Position numbers and translations under genes: made by a program. This document shows, one piece after another, positions 44,001 to 53,035 of a stretch of 64,000 nucleotides of DNA; position 1 is the first letter of the stretch; the number at the start of each line of letters is the position of its first letter. Where the stretch lies: positions 32,757 through 96,756 of the forward strand of contig NZ_UUPU01000062.1 in NCBI RefSeq assembly GCF_900591205.1, written 5' to 3'. The stretch comes from Pseudomonas viridiflava (GTDB lineage Bacteria; Pseudomonadota; Gammaproteobacteria; Pseudomonadales; Pseudomonadaceae). A model generated the notes under the pieces. The model ran no database searches and was not told the origin of the DNA. It was given only the letters and a program-made list of their open reading frames with translations.

Positions 44001-47000
44001 ATGCCACTGAACCCCAATGGCAAGCTCGACCGTCAGGCCCTGCCCAAGCCTGATGCCACGTCGGGCCAGCAAACCTGGCTGGAGCCGGTCACGCCCCTGC
44101 AACAACAGATCGCGGCGATCTGGGCCGATATCCTTGGCGTGGAGCGGGTGGGCCTGGCGCATCACTTCTTCGAACTGGGCGGGCATTCCTTGCTGGCCAT
44201 GCAGGTGGTGTCGCGCATCCGCCAAGCCCTGAGCCTGGAAGTGCCGCTCAAGACCCTGTTCGAACAGCCGCGCCTGGAGGGGTTTGTGGCTGCACTGACC
44301 ACCCAGGACCCCGCAGCACCAAAGGCACCGCCGCTGTTGCCGGCCAAGCGGGACCAGCCACTGCCGCTGTCGTACGCCCAGGAGCGCCAGTGGTTTCTCT
44401 GGCAGTTGGAGCCGCACAGCGCGGCCTATCACATCCCCAGTGCGTTGCGCCTGAAAGGGCAGCTTGACCAGGTGGCGTTGCAACGCAGTTTCGACAGCTT
44501 GCTGGCCCGCCATGAAAGCCTGCGCACCTGCTTGCGTGAGGAGCACGAGCGCACGGTTCAAGTGATCGAGCCGCAGGTGTCGCTGCACATCGCGTGCGCC
44601 GACGTCGAAGAAACCGTGTTGAAAGCGCGGGTTGAGGCCGAGATTGCCCAACCCTTCGACCTGCAACAAGGGCCGTTGCTGCGCGTGACGCTGCTGCGTC
44701 TGGCTGCTGACGAGCATGTGCTGGTGTTGGTGCAGCACCACATCGTTTCCGATGGCTGGTCGATGCAACTGATGGTCGAGGAGCTGGTGCAGCTCTACGC
44801 CGCCTACAGCCAGGGCAAAACCCTGCAATTGCCGGCGCTGGCGATCCAATACGCTGACTACGCCGTGTGGCAGCGCCATTGGATGGAGGCCGGTGAGAAG
44901 GAGCGCCAGCTGGCCTACTGGCGCGAGATGCTGGGCGGCGAGCAGAGCGTGCTGCAATTGCCGTTCGACCACCCGCGCCCAGCGGTGCAAAGCCACCGTG
45001 GCAAACGCCTGGCCATTGAGTTAGCGCCTGGCTTGACCCGCGACCTCAAGGCCCTGGCCCAGCAACAGGGCGTGACCCTGTTCATGCTGCTGTTGGCGTC
45101 GTTCCAGACCTTGCTGCACCGCTACAGCGGCCAGGAAGAAATACGCGTCGGGGTGCCGATCGCCAACCGCAATCGCAGCGAAACCGAGCGTCTTATCGGC
45201 TTTTTCGTTAACACCCAGGTACTCAAAGCCGATATCCATGGCCAAATGAGCGTCGAGCAATTGCTGCAGCAGACCCGGCAACGGGCGCTGCAAGCCCAGG
45301 CCCACCAGGACCTGCCGTTCGAGCAACTGGTGGACGCGCTGCAACCCGAACGCAGCCTGAGCCACAACCCGCTGTTCCAGGTGATGTTCAACCACCAGAC
45401 CGATGTCGGCCAGGCCCAATTCCAGCACCAGCTGCCCTCGCTGCGGGTAGAAGGGTTGGAGTGGGAGAGCAAGACTGCGCATTTCGACCTGGACCTGGAT
45501 ATCCAGGAATCCGTCGAAGGGATCTGGGCCACCCTGGGGTATGCCCAGGACTTGTTCGAGGCGAGCACCGTGCAACGCATGGCCGGTCACTGGCAGAACC
45601 TGTTGCAGGGGATGGTGGCCAACCCACGGCAACGCCTCAGCCAGTTGAGCCTGCTGGACGCTGCCGAGCAGCAACAGATTTTCGAGCTATGGGACCAAAC
45701 CGGCGCCGGCTTCTCGGCCAAGCGCCTGGTGCACGAGTTGGTAGCCGACCGCGCCGGCGAAACCCCGGATGCGGTGGCGGTGAAATTCGACGTGCAGACC
45801 CTGAGTTACGGCGAGCTGGACCGTGAGGCCAACCGCCTGGCCCGCGCCCTGATCGCCCGTGGCGTCGGCCCGGAAGTGCGGGTGGCTATTGCCATGCCGC
45901 GCAGCGCCGAAATCATGGTGGCGTTCCTCGCGGTGATGAAAGCCGGTGGCGTGTATGTGCCGCTGGATATCGAATACCCGCGTGATCGCCTGCTGTACAT
46001 GATGCAGGACAGCCGTGCACAACTGCTGCTGACCCATTCGGCTGTGCAACAGCGCCTGCCGATTCCGGACGGGCTGGACGTGCTTGCCATTGATCAACTG
46101 CAAGCCTGGGCCGATTTCAGCGACACCGCACCGCAGGTGAAACTCGACGGCGACAACCTCGCCTACGTGATCTACACCTCCGGTTCCACCGGCATGCCCA
46201 AGGGCGTGGCGGTGTCGCATGGGCCGCTGGTGGCGCACATTATCGCCACCGGCGAGCGCTACGAAACCGGCCCGGCCGATTGCGAATTGCACTTTATGTC
46301 ATTCGCTTTCGACGGCTCCCACGAAGGCTGGATGCACCCGCTGATCAATGGCGCCAGCGTGCTGATCCGCGATGACAGCCTGTGGCTGCCGGAGTACACC
46401 TACCAGCAAATGCACCGCCATAACGTGACCATGGCCGTGTTCCCGCCGGTGTATCTGCAACAGTTGGCCGAGCATGCCGAGCGCGACGGCAACCCGCCAA
46501 AAGTGCGTGTGTATTGCTTCGGCGGCGATGCGGTGGCTCAAGCGAGTTACGACTTGGCGTGGCGTGCACTCAAGCCGACCTACCTGTTCAACGGCTACGG
46601 CCCGACCGAAACCGTGGTCACGCCACTGCTATGGAAAGCGCGCCAGGGCGACCCGTGCGGGGCTGTCTACGCGCCGATTGGCACACTGCTGGGCAACCGC
46701 AGCGGCTACGTGCTGGACTCGCAACTCAACCTGCAACCAATCGGCGTGGCCGGTGAGCTGTACCTGGGCGGTGAGGGCGTGGCCCGGGGTTACCTGGAGC
46801 GTCCGGCACTGACTGCCGAACGCTTCGTGCCGGACCCGTTCGGCAAACCCGGCAGCCGCGTGTATCGCAGCGGCGACCTGACCCGTGGCCGCCCGGATGG
46901 TGTGGTGGATTACCTGGGGCGTGTCGACCATCAGGTGAAGATCCGTGGTTTCCGCATCGAACTGGGCGAAATCGAAGCGCGTCTGCGCGAGCAGGACAGC

Positions 47001-50000
47001 GTCGGTGAAACCGTGGTGGTGGCCCAGGAAGGCCCGAGCGGCAAGCAGCTGGTGGCGTATATAGTGCCGCTGGACCCGCTGCTGATGGACGACGCAGTGG
47101 CCCAATCGAGCTGCCGTGAAGCCCTGCGCCGTGCCCTGAAAACCCGCCTGCCGGACTACATGGTGCCCACTCACCTGATGTTCCTTGAACGCATGCCGCT
47201 GACGCCCAACGGCAAGCTCGACCGCAAGGGCCTGCCGCGCCCGGACGTGAGCCAGATGCAGCAGGTGTACGTGGCACCGCAAAGTGAGCTGGAGCAGAAG
47301 ATTGCGACCATCTGGTCGGATGTACTGCGCCTGCCAAAAGTCGGCCTGCACGACAACTTCTTCGAACTGGGCGGCGACTCGATCATTTCGATCCAGGTGG
47401 TCAGCCGCGCACGCCAGGCCGGGGTGCGGTTCACGCCCAAGGACCTGTTCCAGCACCAGACGGTCCAGAGCCTGGCGGCGGTGGCGCAGGAAGGCGCAGG
47501 CGCGGTGCTGCTTGATCAGTCAGCGTTGACCGGCGAGCTACTGTTGCTGCCGATTCAACAAAGCTTTTTCGCCGACGCCATTCCCGAGCGTCATCACTGG
47601 AACCAGTCCGTGGTGCTGCAACCGCACCAGCCGTTGCAGGCCCCGGTGCTGATGGCGGCACTGCAGGCGCTGATCGTGCATCACGACGCCCTGCGTACCA
47701 CGTTCACCCAGGGGGCGACCGGTTGGAGCGCGGCCTATCGTGGGCCGCAGCAGCACCAAGCCGAGCAAGTGCTGTGGCAGTCCACGCTGAACACAGTCGA
47801 GGAGCTTGAGGCCCTGGGCGAGGAAGCCCAGCGCAGCCTCGACCTGAGTGAAGGCCCGCTGATGCGTGCGGTGTTGGTGGGCATGTCCGATGGATCGCAG
47901 CGCCTGTTGCTGGTGATCCATCACTTGGTGGTGGACGGGGTGTCCTGGCGTATTTTGCTGGAAGACCTGCAAACCGCTTATCGCCAGATCGAACAGGGCG
48001 CCGCTGTGGTATTGCCGGCCAAGACCAGCTCGACCCGGGCTTGGGCCGAACGCCTGCGAGCGTACGCGGCCAGCCCTGCGCTGGCGCAAGAACTGGCCTG
48101 GTGGCAGGCGCAATTGCAGGCCAGCCCGGTCGGCTTGCCCGGGGCCGACCCGCAGGCCAGCTTGAGCAACCGTCATGCATTGAGCGTGAGCACTCATCTG
48201 GATCAGGTCTACACCCGCCGCTTGCTGCAGGAGGCGCCGAGCGCCTACCGCACCCAGATCAACGACCTGCTGCTGACGGCCCTGGCGCGCGTGATTGTGC
48301 GCTGGACCGGTGAGCAGTCGATGTTGATCCGGCTGGAAGGCCATGGCCGCGAAGACCTGTTCGACGAGATCGACCTGACCCGCACCGTCGGTTGGTTCAC
48401 CAGCCTGTATCCATTGAATCTGGTGCCCACCGACTCCCTGGCCGGCTCCCTCAAGCAGATCAAGGAGCAACTGCGCGCAGTGCCGGACAAGGGCCTGGGC
48501 TTTGGTGCGTTGCGCTACCTGGGCCCGCCCGAAGCGCAGCGGGCGTTGGGCGAATTGCCGCGCCCACGCATTACGTTCAACTACCTGGGGCAGTTCGACG
48601 GCAGTTTTGACGGTGGCGAGCAAGAAGGTCTGTTCGCACCCTCCGGTGACGCCAGCGGTGACGAACAAAGCCTTGAAGCCCCGCTGGGCAATTGGCTGGA
48701 AATCAACGGCCAGGTGTATGGCGGTGAACTGAAGTTGAACTGGAGTTTCAGTCGGCAGATGTTCGATGAAGCCACCGTGCAGCGCCTGGCGGACGAGTAT
48801 GCGGCAGAGCTCAAGGTGTTGATCGAGCACTGCTGTGCCTCGGCCAACGTGGGTGTGACGCCTTCGGACTTCCCGCTGGCGCGCTTGACCCAGGCACAAC
48901 TGGATGCGTTGCCCCTGGCGGTGTCCGATGTCGAAGACCTGTACCCGCTGTCGCCCATGCAGCAAGGCATGCTGTTCCAGTCGCTGTACGCAGAGGGCTC
49001 CGGTGACTACATCAACCAGATGCGCATCGACGTGGAAGGCTTGGATGTGCCGCGCTTTGGCCAAGCCTGGCAGGCGGCCGTGGACAGCCACGAGATTCTG
49101 CGCAGTGGTTTCCTCTGGCAAGCCGAGCTTGAGCAGCCGTTGCAGGTGGTCTACAAGCAGGTTCGCATGCCGTTCACCGAGTTTGACTGGCAGGATCGTG
49201 CCGATTGTTGCGCGGCGCTTGAGCGCTTGGCCGAGTCGGCCCGGGGCCAGGGGTTTGTGCTGGAACAGGCGCCGCTGTTGAGCCTGTCGGTGGTGCGCAC
49301 CGGCGCACAGGCTTACCACTTGATCTACACCAACCATCACATCCTGATGGACGGCTGGAGCGGCTCGCAGCTGTTCGGCGAGGTGTTGCAACACTATGCG
49401 GGTGAGCCGTTGCGGGCGCCCATCGGGCGTTATCGCGACTACATCGCCTGGTTGCAGGCGCAGGACAAGTCAGTCAGCGAAGCCTTCTGGAAAGCGCAAC
49501 TGCTGAACCTGCAGGAGCCCACCCGCCTGGCGCGCGACGTGCAGGTGGAGGAGGGCACAGCCCTCTTGGTCAACGGCGAGCATCGTTTAAGCCTGGAGAC
49601 CGCCCAGACCGAACGCCTCAAGACCTTTGCCCAACGCAATAAAGTGACGCTCAATACCTTGGTGCAAGGCGCCTGGCTGTTGCTGTTGCAGCATCACACC
49701 GGTCAGGCCACCGTGGCGTTCGGCGCGACAGTGGCCGGCCGCCCGACCGAGCTTAAGGGGATCGAGCAACAGGTAGGTCTGTTCATCAACACGCTGCCGG
49801 TGGTGGCCGCACCCGATGCGCAGCTGTCGGTCAGCCAGTGGCTGCAGCAAGTCCAGGCGCAAAACGTACGCCTGCGTGAACAGGAACATACGCCGCTGTT
49901 CGAAATCCAGCGCTGGGCCGGGTTGGGCGGCGAGGCGCTGTTCGACAGTATCCTGGTGTTCGAGAACTACCCGGTCTCCGAGGCGCTGGAGCAGAGCGCG

Positions 50001-52883
50001 CCCTCGGGATTACGCTTTGGTGCCGTGCACAGCCTGGAGCAGACGCACTACCCGTTGACGGTGTTATTGGCGATCGGTGAAACCCTGGGCGTTGAATTCA
50101 ACTACGACCGTCAGCGTTTCAGCGCGGCGCATATCCAGCGCCTGGCCGAGCACTTCCAGCAGTTGCTGCAAGCCCTGGCGGATGACGGCTCGCGGCGTCT
50201 TGCCGAGCTGCCGTCGCTGGCGCAGGCCGAGCGCGAGCAGGTTTTGCACATCTGGAACGCTACGGCCGAGACCTACCCGCTGCACAGCGCTGTGCAGCAA
50301 CTGATCGAGGCCCAGGTGCTGCGCACGCCGCACGCACCGGCCCTGGCATTCGGCGGGCAGCGACTGAGCTACGCCGAGCTGAACCGTCGGGCAAACCGCC
50401 TGGCCCACCGTTTGATCGCGGCCGGTGTCGGCCCGGATGTGTTGGTGGGGCTGGCGGTAGAGCGTTCCATCGAGATGGTGGTCGGGCTGCTGGCAGTCCT
50501 CAAGGCCGGGGGCGCCTATGTGCCGCTGGACCCTGAATACCCGCGTGACCGCTTGGCGTACATGCTGCAAGACAGCGGCGTAACGCTGCTGCTGACCCAG
50601 GCGCATTTGCTTGAGCAACTGCCGATCCCGGTGGGCGTGCAACACCTGGTACTGGAGCCGGGCGATGCCTGGCTGCAAGCCTGGGGCGAACACAATCCGC
50701 TGGTCGCTGTTGACGGCGAAAACCTCGCGTATGTGATCTACACCTCGGGCTCAACCGGCCAACCCAAAGGCGCCGGCAACCGTCATTCGGCCCTGACCAA
50801 CCGGCTGTGCTGGATGCAACAGGCATACGGCCTGGGGGGCGACGACACGGTGTTGCAGAAGACGCCGTTCAGCTTCGATGTGTCGGTGTGGGAGTTTTTC
50901 TGGCCGCTGATGACCGGTGCACGCCTGGTTGTGGCGGCACCGGGGGATCATCGTGACCCGGCCAGGCTGGTGAACCTGATCAATACCGAGCAGGTCACCA
51001 CGCTGCACTTTGTACCGTCCATGCTGCAAGCCTTCTTGCAGGATTCGGCCGTCGCGTCCTGCCAGAGCCTGCAACGCATTGTGTGCAGCGGTGAAGCACT
51101 GCCGGTGGATGCCCAGCAGCAGGTGTTCGCCAAACTGCCTCATGCCGGGTTGTACAACTTGTATGGGCCGACCGAGGCTGCCATCGACGTAACCCACTGG
51201 ACCTGCGTCGATGAAGGTGCGGACGCCGTGCCGATTGGTCGGCCGATCGCCAACCTGGGTTGCTACGTACTGGACGGCAACCTGGAGCCAGCGCCGGTGG
51301 GCGTGCTGGGCGAGCTGTATCTGGGGGGTGTCGGCCTGGCGCGGGGTTATCACCGTCGCCCGGCGCTGACGGCCGAACGCTTTGTGACCGACCCCTTCGG
51401 CAGCGGCGCACGCCTGTACCGTACCGGCGACCTGGCGCGTTATCGCGACGACGGTGTGATCGAGTACGCCGGGCGTATCGACCATCAGGTCAAGCTGCGT
51501 GGGTTGCGCATCGAGTTGGGTGAAATCGAGGCGCGCCTGCTGGAGCATGCCAGCGTGCGTGAAGCCGCAGTGCTGGCGGTAGACGGCACGCACCTGGTGG
51601 GTTACCTGGTGCTGCACGAACAGCCGCAGGACTGGAAAACCCTGCTCGGCACGCACCTGGCCGCGCAATTGCCCGACTACATGGTGCCCGCCCAATGGGT
51701 GGCGCTGGCGCAGATGCCTTTGAGCCCTAATGGCAAGTTGGATCGCAAGGCCCTGCCCAAGCCGCAGGCACAAGGCGCGCAGGCGTACCAGGCGCCGTGC
51801 AGCGAGATCGAGCGGCAAGTGGCGGCGATCTGGAGTGAGGTGCTGGGTGTTGAACGTGTGGGTCTGAACGACAACTTCTTTGAGTTGGGCGGCCATTCGT
51901 TGCTGGTGTTGATGCTCAAGGAGCGCATCCGCAAGGTCAGTGGCGTCGGGTTGTCCGTCAGCCAATTGATGCTCAACCCGACGGTGCGCGGGCAGGTCAA
52001 CTGCTTGCAGGGTGAATCGCGCAGCTCGTTGATCGTCAAGCTCAACAGCCAGACCGAAGGCACGCCGTTGTTCATGTTCCACCCAAGCTTTGGCTCGGTG
52101 CATTGCTACACCGCCATCGCCCTGGCACTCAGGGAGCAGCGCCCGGTGTTCGGGGTGATCTGCCGTGCCTTGGCTGAAGACGGCGCGGCGGTGCCCGAGT
52201 GGCAGGCGATGGTCGAGGATTACACCGCGCAACTGCTCACGGCCCAACCCCAGGGCGCTTACCGCCTGGCGGGCTGGTCGCTGGGCGGTAACCTGGCGAT
52301 GGAGGTGGCGTATGCACTGGAACAAGCGGGCCGTGAGGTCGAGTTTGTCGGTTGGATAGATGCTGCGCCGCCGCAGTGGCTCACGCCTTACTGGGAAGCG
52401 GTGGTGGTTGCGGATGAGCGGGAGGTGTCGGCCAATGAGCGCCGTGCAGCCTTGTTGGGGGTGATGTTCCCCGCGTTTGCCGAGCAAATTCAGCACGCCT
52501 GGCACCACTGCCAGCGGCAGGCCGAGGATGAAGCGGGGCAATGGCAGGCGTTTGTGGCCTGGGCCGAGCAGACCCTGGGTGAGGCGTTTATCGGTATCAA
52601 GGACGAGCTGCTGCGCGGCAATGAAGCGCAGATCTCCTGGGAAGTTGACCGCGCCTTGAGCGAACGCCTGGTCGCCGCTGACTTCAAACCGATCAAGGCC
52701 CCCCTCAGTTGCTGGTGGGCTTCCCTGAGCCGGGCCGGGCGCTTCAAGGACCTGATCGAGCAGCACATGGCGAGCACCATCGGCCAGGGGCGCATTGAGC
52801 GTTCGGTGATGATCGAGACTGATCATGACGGGATCATCGACAGCGCCGAATTCATCAGCAGCCTGGTGGCCGCCATGGAGTAA
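41028..52883 (+). CDS. pvdJ/pvdD: Pyoverdine side-chain NRPS, three modules with thioesterase (PvdJ/PvdD-like)
   Basis: This 3951-residue synthetase has order C-A-T / C-A-T-E / C-A-T-TE. Condensation motifs start near 175, 1237 and 2770, A-domain ATP loops near 655, 1717 and 3239, carrier serines at 1054, 2118 (GGDS, then epimerisation HHLVVDG at 2298) and 3624, and the thioesterase catalytic serine is S3751 in GWSLGG. Pocket residues are DGEDHGTVV (same as module 2 of the first NRPS, probably Lys), DGEVCGGVT (hydroxyornithine type) and DVWHVSLID (Ser). The thioesterase should release the chain, probably by cyclising Ser onto the Lys side chain. Functionally it combines P. aeruginosa PvdJ (Lys-fOHOrn) and PvdD (terminal, TE-bearing), so the symbol is ambiguous. 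It begins three bases after the first NRPS. Confidence 0.92.
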   Translation: MLSNPNNDLVSRFLRLPLEQRQQFYQRLQSRGMSFAQLPIATIREGGQPLPLSYAQERQWFLWQLDPDSATYHIPGALRLQGRLDLDALQRSFDSLLARHESLRTRLVQDGERLLQAVEPEARVEIHQAQVDEPQLMARVEAEVARPFDLQQGPLLRVTLLQLAEDEHVLVMVQHHIISDGWSMQVMVEELVRLYAAYSQGQAVELPGLPIQYADYALWQRSWMEAGERARQLAYWQDLLGGEQPVLELPLDHPRPAQQSHRGASLQVHLAPERVAGLKRLAQQEGVTLFMLLLASFQTLLFRYSGQSDIRIGVPNANRNRVETERLIGFFVNTQVLKADLDGQMTFAELLQQAKRRALEAQAHQDLPFEQLVVALQPERSLSHNPLFQVMFNHQTDAQGGRDGQQLPGLRVAELDWDSHTTHFDLSLDTHESAEGIWAALTYATDLFDAATIERFAQHWQNLLQAAVSAPRSRLCELAMLSASQQQVMLEDWNAPATVGTLQGVHQLFDAQARQHPARQALALDDQTLSYDALNRQANRLAHYLIAQGIGPEVLVGIAVERSFAMVVSLLAVLKAGGAYVPLDPEYPRERLVHMLEDSRVQLVLTQSHLRERLPLSEQVTCLDIDLAEAQLALCADDTPAVEFEPRSLAYVIYTSGSTGKPKGVAISHAALSEFAGIAADYSRLVPEDRVLQFATLNFDGFVEQLYPALTLGATVVLRGPLLWDGADLYRHIIDQNISLADLPTAYWKLFLQDCLAAGPRSYGALRQVHIGGEAMPLDGPAMWRRAGLGDVRLLNTYGPTEATVVSSTLDCSADNVVVGDSASPIGRALPGRALYVLDRDLNLLPVGAVGELYIASASGLARAYLQRPSLTAERFVADPFSGLGERLYRTGDLARYRADGVIEYVGRVDHQVKIRGFRIELGEIEALLLAQEGVREAFLLAADNQLLAYLVPTQPLSEHEHLAAGEQLKASLREQLPDYMVPAHLIFLDRMPLNPNGKLDRQALPKPDATSGQQTWLEPVTPLQQQIAAIWADILGVERVGLAHHFFELGGHSLLAMQVVSRIRQALSLEVPLKTLFEQPRLEGFVAALTTQDPAAPKAPPLLPAKRDQPLPLSYAQERQWFLWQLEPHSAAYHIPSALRLKGQLDQVALQRSFDSLLARHESLRTCLREEHERTVQVIEPQVSLHIACADVEETVLKARVEAEIAQPFDLQQGPLLRVTLLRLAADEHVLVLVQHHIVSDGWSMQLMVEELVQLYAAYSQGKTLQLPALAIQYADYAVWQRHWMEAGEKERQLAYWREMLGGEQSVLQLPFDHPRPAVQSHRGKRLAIELAPGLTRDLKALAQQQGVTLFMLLLASFQTLLHRYSGQEEIRVGVPIANRNRSETERLIGFFVNTQVLKADIHGQMSVEQLLQQTRQRALQAQAHQDLPFEQLVDALQPERSLSHNPLFQVMFNHQTDVGQAQFQHQLPSLRVEGLEWESKTAHFDLDLDIQESVEGIWATLGYAQDLFEASTVQRMAGHWQNLLQGMVANPRQRLSQLSLLDAAEQQQIFELWDQTGAGFSAKRLVHELVADRAGETPDAVAVKFDVQTLSYGELDREANRLARALIARGVGPEVRVAIAMPRSAEIMVAFLAVMKAGGVYVPLDIEYPRDRLLYMMQDSRAQLLLTHSAVQQRLPIPDGLDVLAIDQLQAWADFSDTAPQVKLDGDNLAYVIYTSGSTGMPKGVAVSHGPLVAHIIATGERYETGPADCELHFMSFAFDGSHEGWMHPLINGASVLIRDDSLWLPEYTYQQMHRHNVTMAVFPPVYLQQLAEHAERDGNPPKVRVYCFGGDAVAQASYDLAWRALKPTYLFNGYGPTETVVTPLLWKARQGDPCGAVYAPIGTLLGNRSGYVLDSQLNLQPIGVAGELYLGGEGVARGYLERPALTAERFVPDPFGKPGSRVYRSGDLTRGRPDGVVDYLGRVDHQVKIRGFRIELGEIEARLREQDSVGETVVVAQEGPSGKQLVAYIVPLDPLLMDDAVAQSSCREALRRALKTRLPDYMVPTHLMFLERMPLTPNGKLDRKGLPRPDVSQMQQVYVAPQSELEQKIATIWSDVLRLPKVGLHDNFFELGGDSIISIQVVSRARQAGVRFTPKDLFQHQTVQSLAAVAQEGAGAVLLDQSALTGELLLLPIQQSFFADAIPERHHWNQSVVLQPHQPLQAPVLMAALQALIVHHDALRTTFTQGATGWSAAYRGPQQHQAEQVLWQSTLNTVEELEALGEEAQRSLDLSEGPLMRAVLVGMSDGSQRLLLVIHHLVVDGVSWRILLEDLQTAYRQIEQGAAVVLPAKTSSTRAWAERLRAYAASPALAQELAWWQAQLQASPVGLPGADPQASLSNRHALSVSTHLDQVYTRRLLQEAPSAYRTQINDLLLTALARVIVRWTGEQSMLIRLEGHGREDLFDEIDLTRTVGWFTSLYPLNLVPTDSLAGSLKQIKEQLRAVPDKGLGFGALRYLGPPEAQRALGELPRPRITFNYLGQFDGSFDGGEQEGLFAPSGDASGDEQSLEAPLGNWLEINGQVYGGELKLNWSFSRQMFDEATVQRLADEYAAELKVLIEHCCASANVGVTPSDFPLARLTQAQLDALPLAVSDVEDLYPLSPMQQGMLFQSLYAEGSGDYINQMRIDVEGLDVPRFGQAWQAAVDSHEILRSGFLWQAELEQPLQVVYKQVRMPFTEFDWQDRADCCAALERLAESARGQGFVLEQAPLLSLSVVRTGAQAYHLIYTNHHILMDGWSGSQLFGEVLQHYAGEPLRAPIGRYRDYIAWLQAQDKSVSEAFWKAQLLNLQEPTRLARDVQVEEGTALLVNGEHRLSLETAQTERLKTFAQRNKVTLNTLVQGAWLLLLQHHTGQATVAFGATVAGRPTELKGIEQQVGLFINTLPVVAAPDAQLSVSQWLQQVQAQNVRLREQEHTPLFEIQRWAGLGGEALFDSILVFENYPVSEALEQSAPSGLRFGAVHSLEQTHYPLTVLLAIGETLGVEFNYDRQRFSAAHIQRLAEHFQQLLQALADDGSRRLAELPSLAQAEREQVLHIWNATAETYPLHSAVQQLIEAQVLRTPHAPALAFGGQRLSYAELNRRANRLAHRLIAAGVGPDVLVGLAVERSIEMVVGLLAVLKAGGAYVPLDPEYPRDRLAYMLQDSGVTLLLTQAHLLEQLPIPVGVQHLVLEPGDAWLQAWGEHNPLVAVDGENLAYVIYTSGSTGQPKGAGNRHSALTNRLCWMQQAYGLGGDDTVLQKTPFSFDVSVWEFFWPLMTGARLVVAAPGDHRDPARLVNLINTEQVTTLHFVPSMLQAFLQDSAVASCQSLQRIVCSGEALPVDAQQQVFAKLPHAGLYNLYGPTEAAIDVTHWTCVDEGADAVPIGRPIANLGCYVLDGNLEPAPVGVLGELYLGGVGLARGYHRRPALTAERFVTDPFGSGARLYRTGDLARYRDDGVIEYAGRIDHQVKLRGLRIELGEIEARLLEHASVREAAVLAVDGTHLVGYLVLHEQPQDWKTLLGTHLAAQLPDYMVPAQWVALAQMPLSPNGKLDRKALPKPQAQGAQAYQAPCSEIERQVAAIWSEVLGVERVGLNDNFFELGGHSLLVLMLKERIRKVSGVGLSVSQLMLNPTVRGQVNCLQGESRSSLIVKLNSQTEGTPLFMFHPSFGSVHCYTAIALALREQRPVFGVICRALAEDGAAVPEWQAMVEDYTAQLLTAQPQGAYRLAGWSLGGNLAMEVAYALEQAGREVEFVGWIDAAPPQWLTPYWEAVVVADEREVSANERRAALLGVMFPAFAEQIQHAWHHCQRQAEDEAGQWQAFVAWAEQTLGEAFIGIKDELLRGNEAQISWEVDRALSERLVAADFKPIKAPLSCWWASLSRAGRFKDLIEQHMASTIGQGRIERSVMIETDHDGIIDSAEFISSLVAAME
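45770..46993 (+). repeat. Near-identical adenylation-domain segment, copy 2
   Basis: This is the partner of 39242-40465 at a constant offset of 6528 bases, lying in the second A domain of the second NRPS. Both copies specify the same pocket (DGEVCGGVT), so the exchange has kept two identical hydroxyornithine-selecting cores in the line. Direct repeats of this size are also a substrate for deletion of the intervening 6.5 kb. Confidence 0.9.
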
Positions 52884-52900
52884 CGCTTGGCTTGAAGAAC

Positions 52901-52929
52901 AAACCCGGATCAGCGATCCGGGTTTTTTT
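52901..52929 (+). terminator. Rho-independent terminator of the NRPS operon
   Basis: AAACCCGGATC (52901-52911) pairs with GATCCGGGTTT (52915-52925) around a three-base loop, followed directly by a T-run (to 52929). It lies 18 bases after the stop of the second NRPS. Confidence 0.93.
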
Positions 52930-52961
52930 CGCCTGCTTTAGACGGTAGTAGGGCAGGGCAC

Positions 52962-52999
52962 AAAAAAGCCCGATGAAAGCAGGGCTTTCATCGGGCTTT
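52962..52999 (-). terminator. Rho-independent terminator of fpvA
   Basis: AAAGCCCGATGAAAGC (52965-52980) and GCTTTCATCGGGCTTT (52984-52999) form a 16-pair stem with a three-base loop. Read on the minus strand it ends in a T-run (52962-52967). It lies 37 bases after the fpvA stop and faces the NRPS terminator. Confidence 0.92.
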
Positions 53000-53035
53000 C
53001 GGTTGAACGCCGGGAGGGGCGATCAAGGCATCACA

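Noticed and set aside
39242..46993. The repeated A-domain block as an insertion sequence
   Set aside because: The blocks are in-frame coding sequence for the A-domain core with no terminal inverted repeats or transposase.
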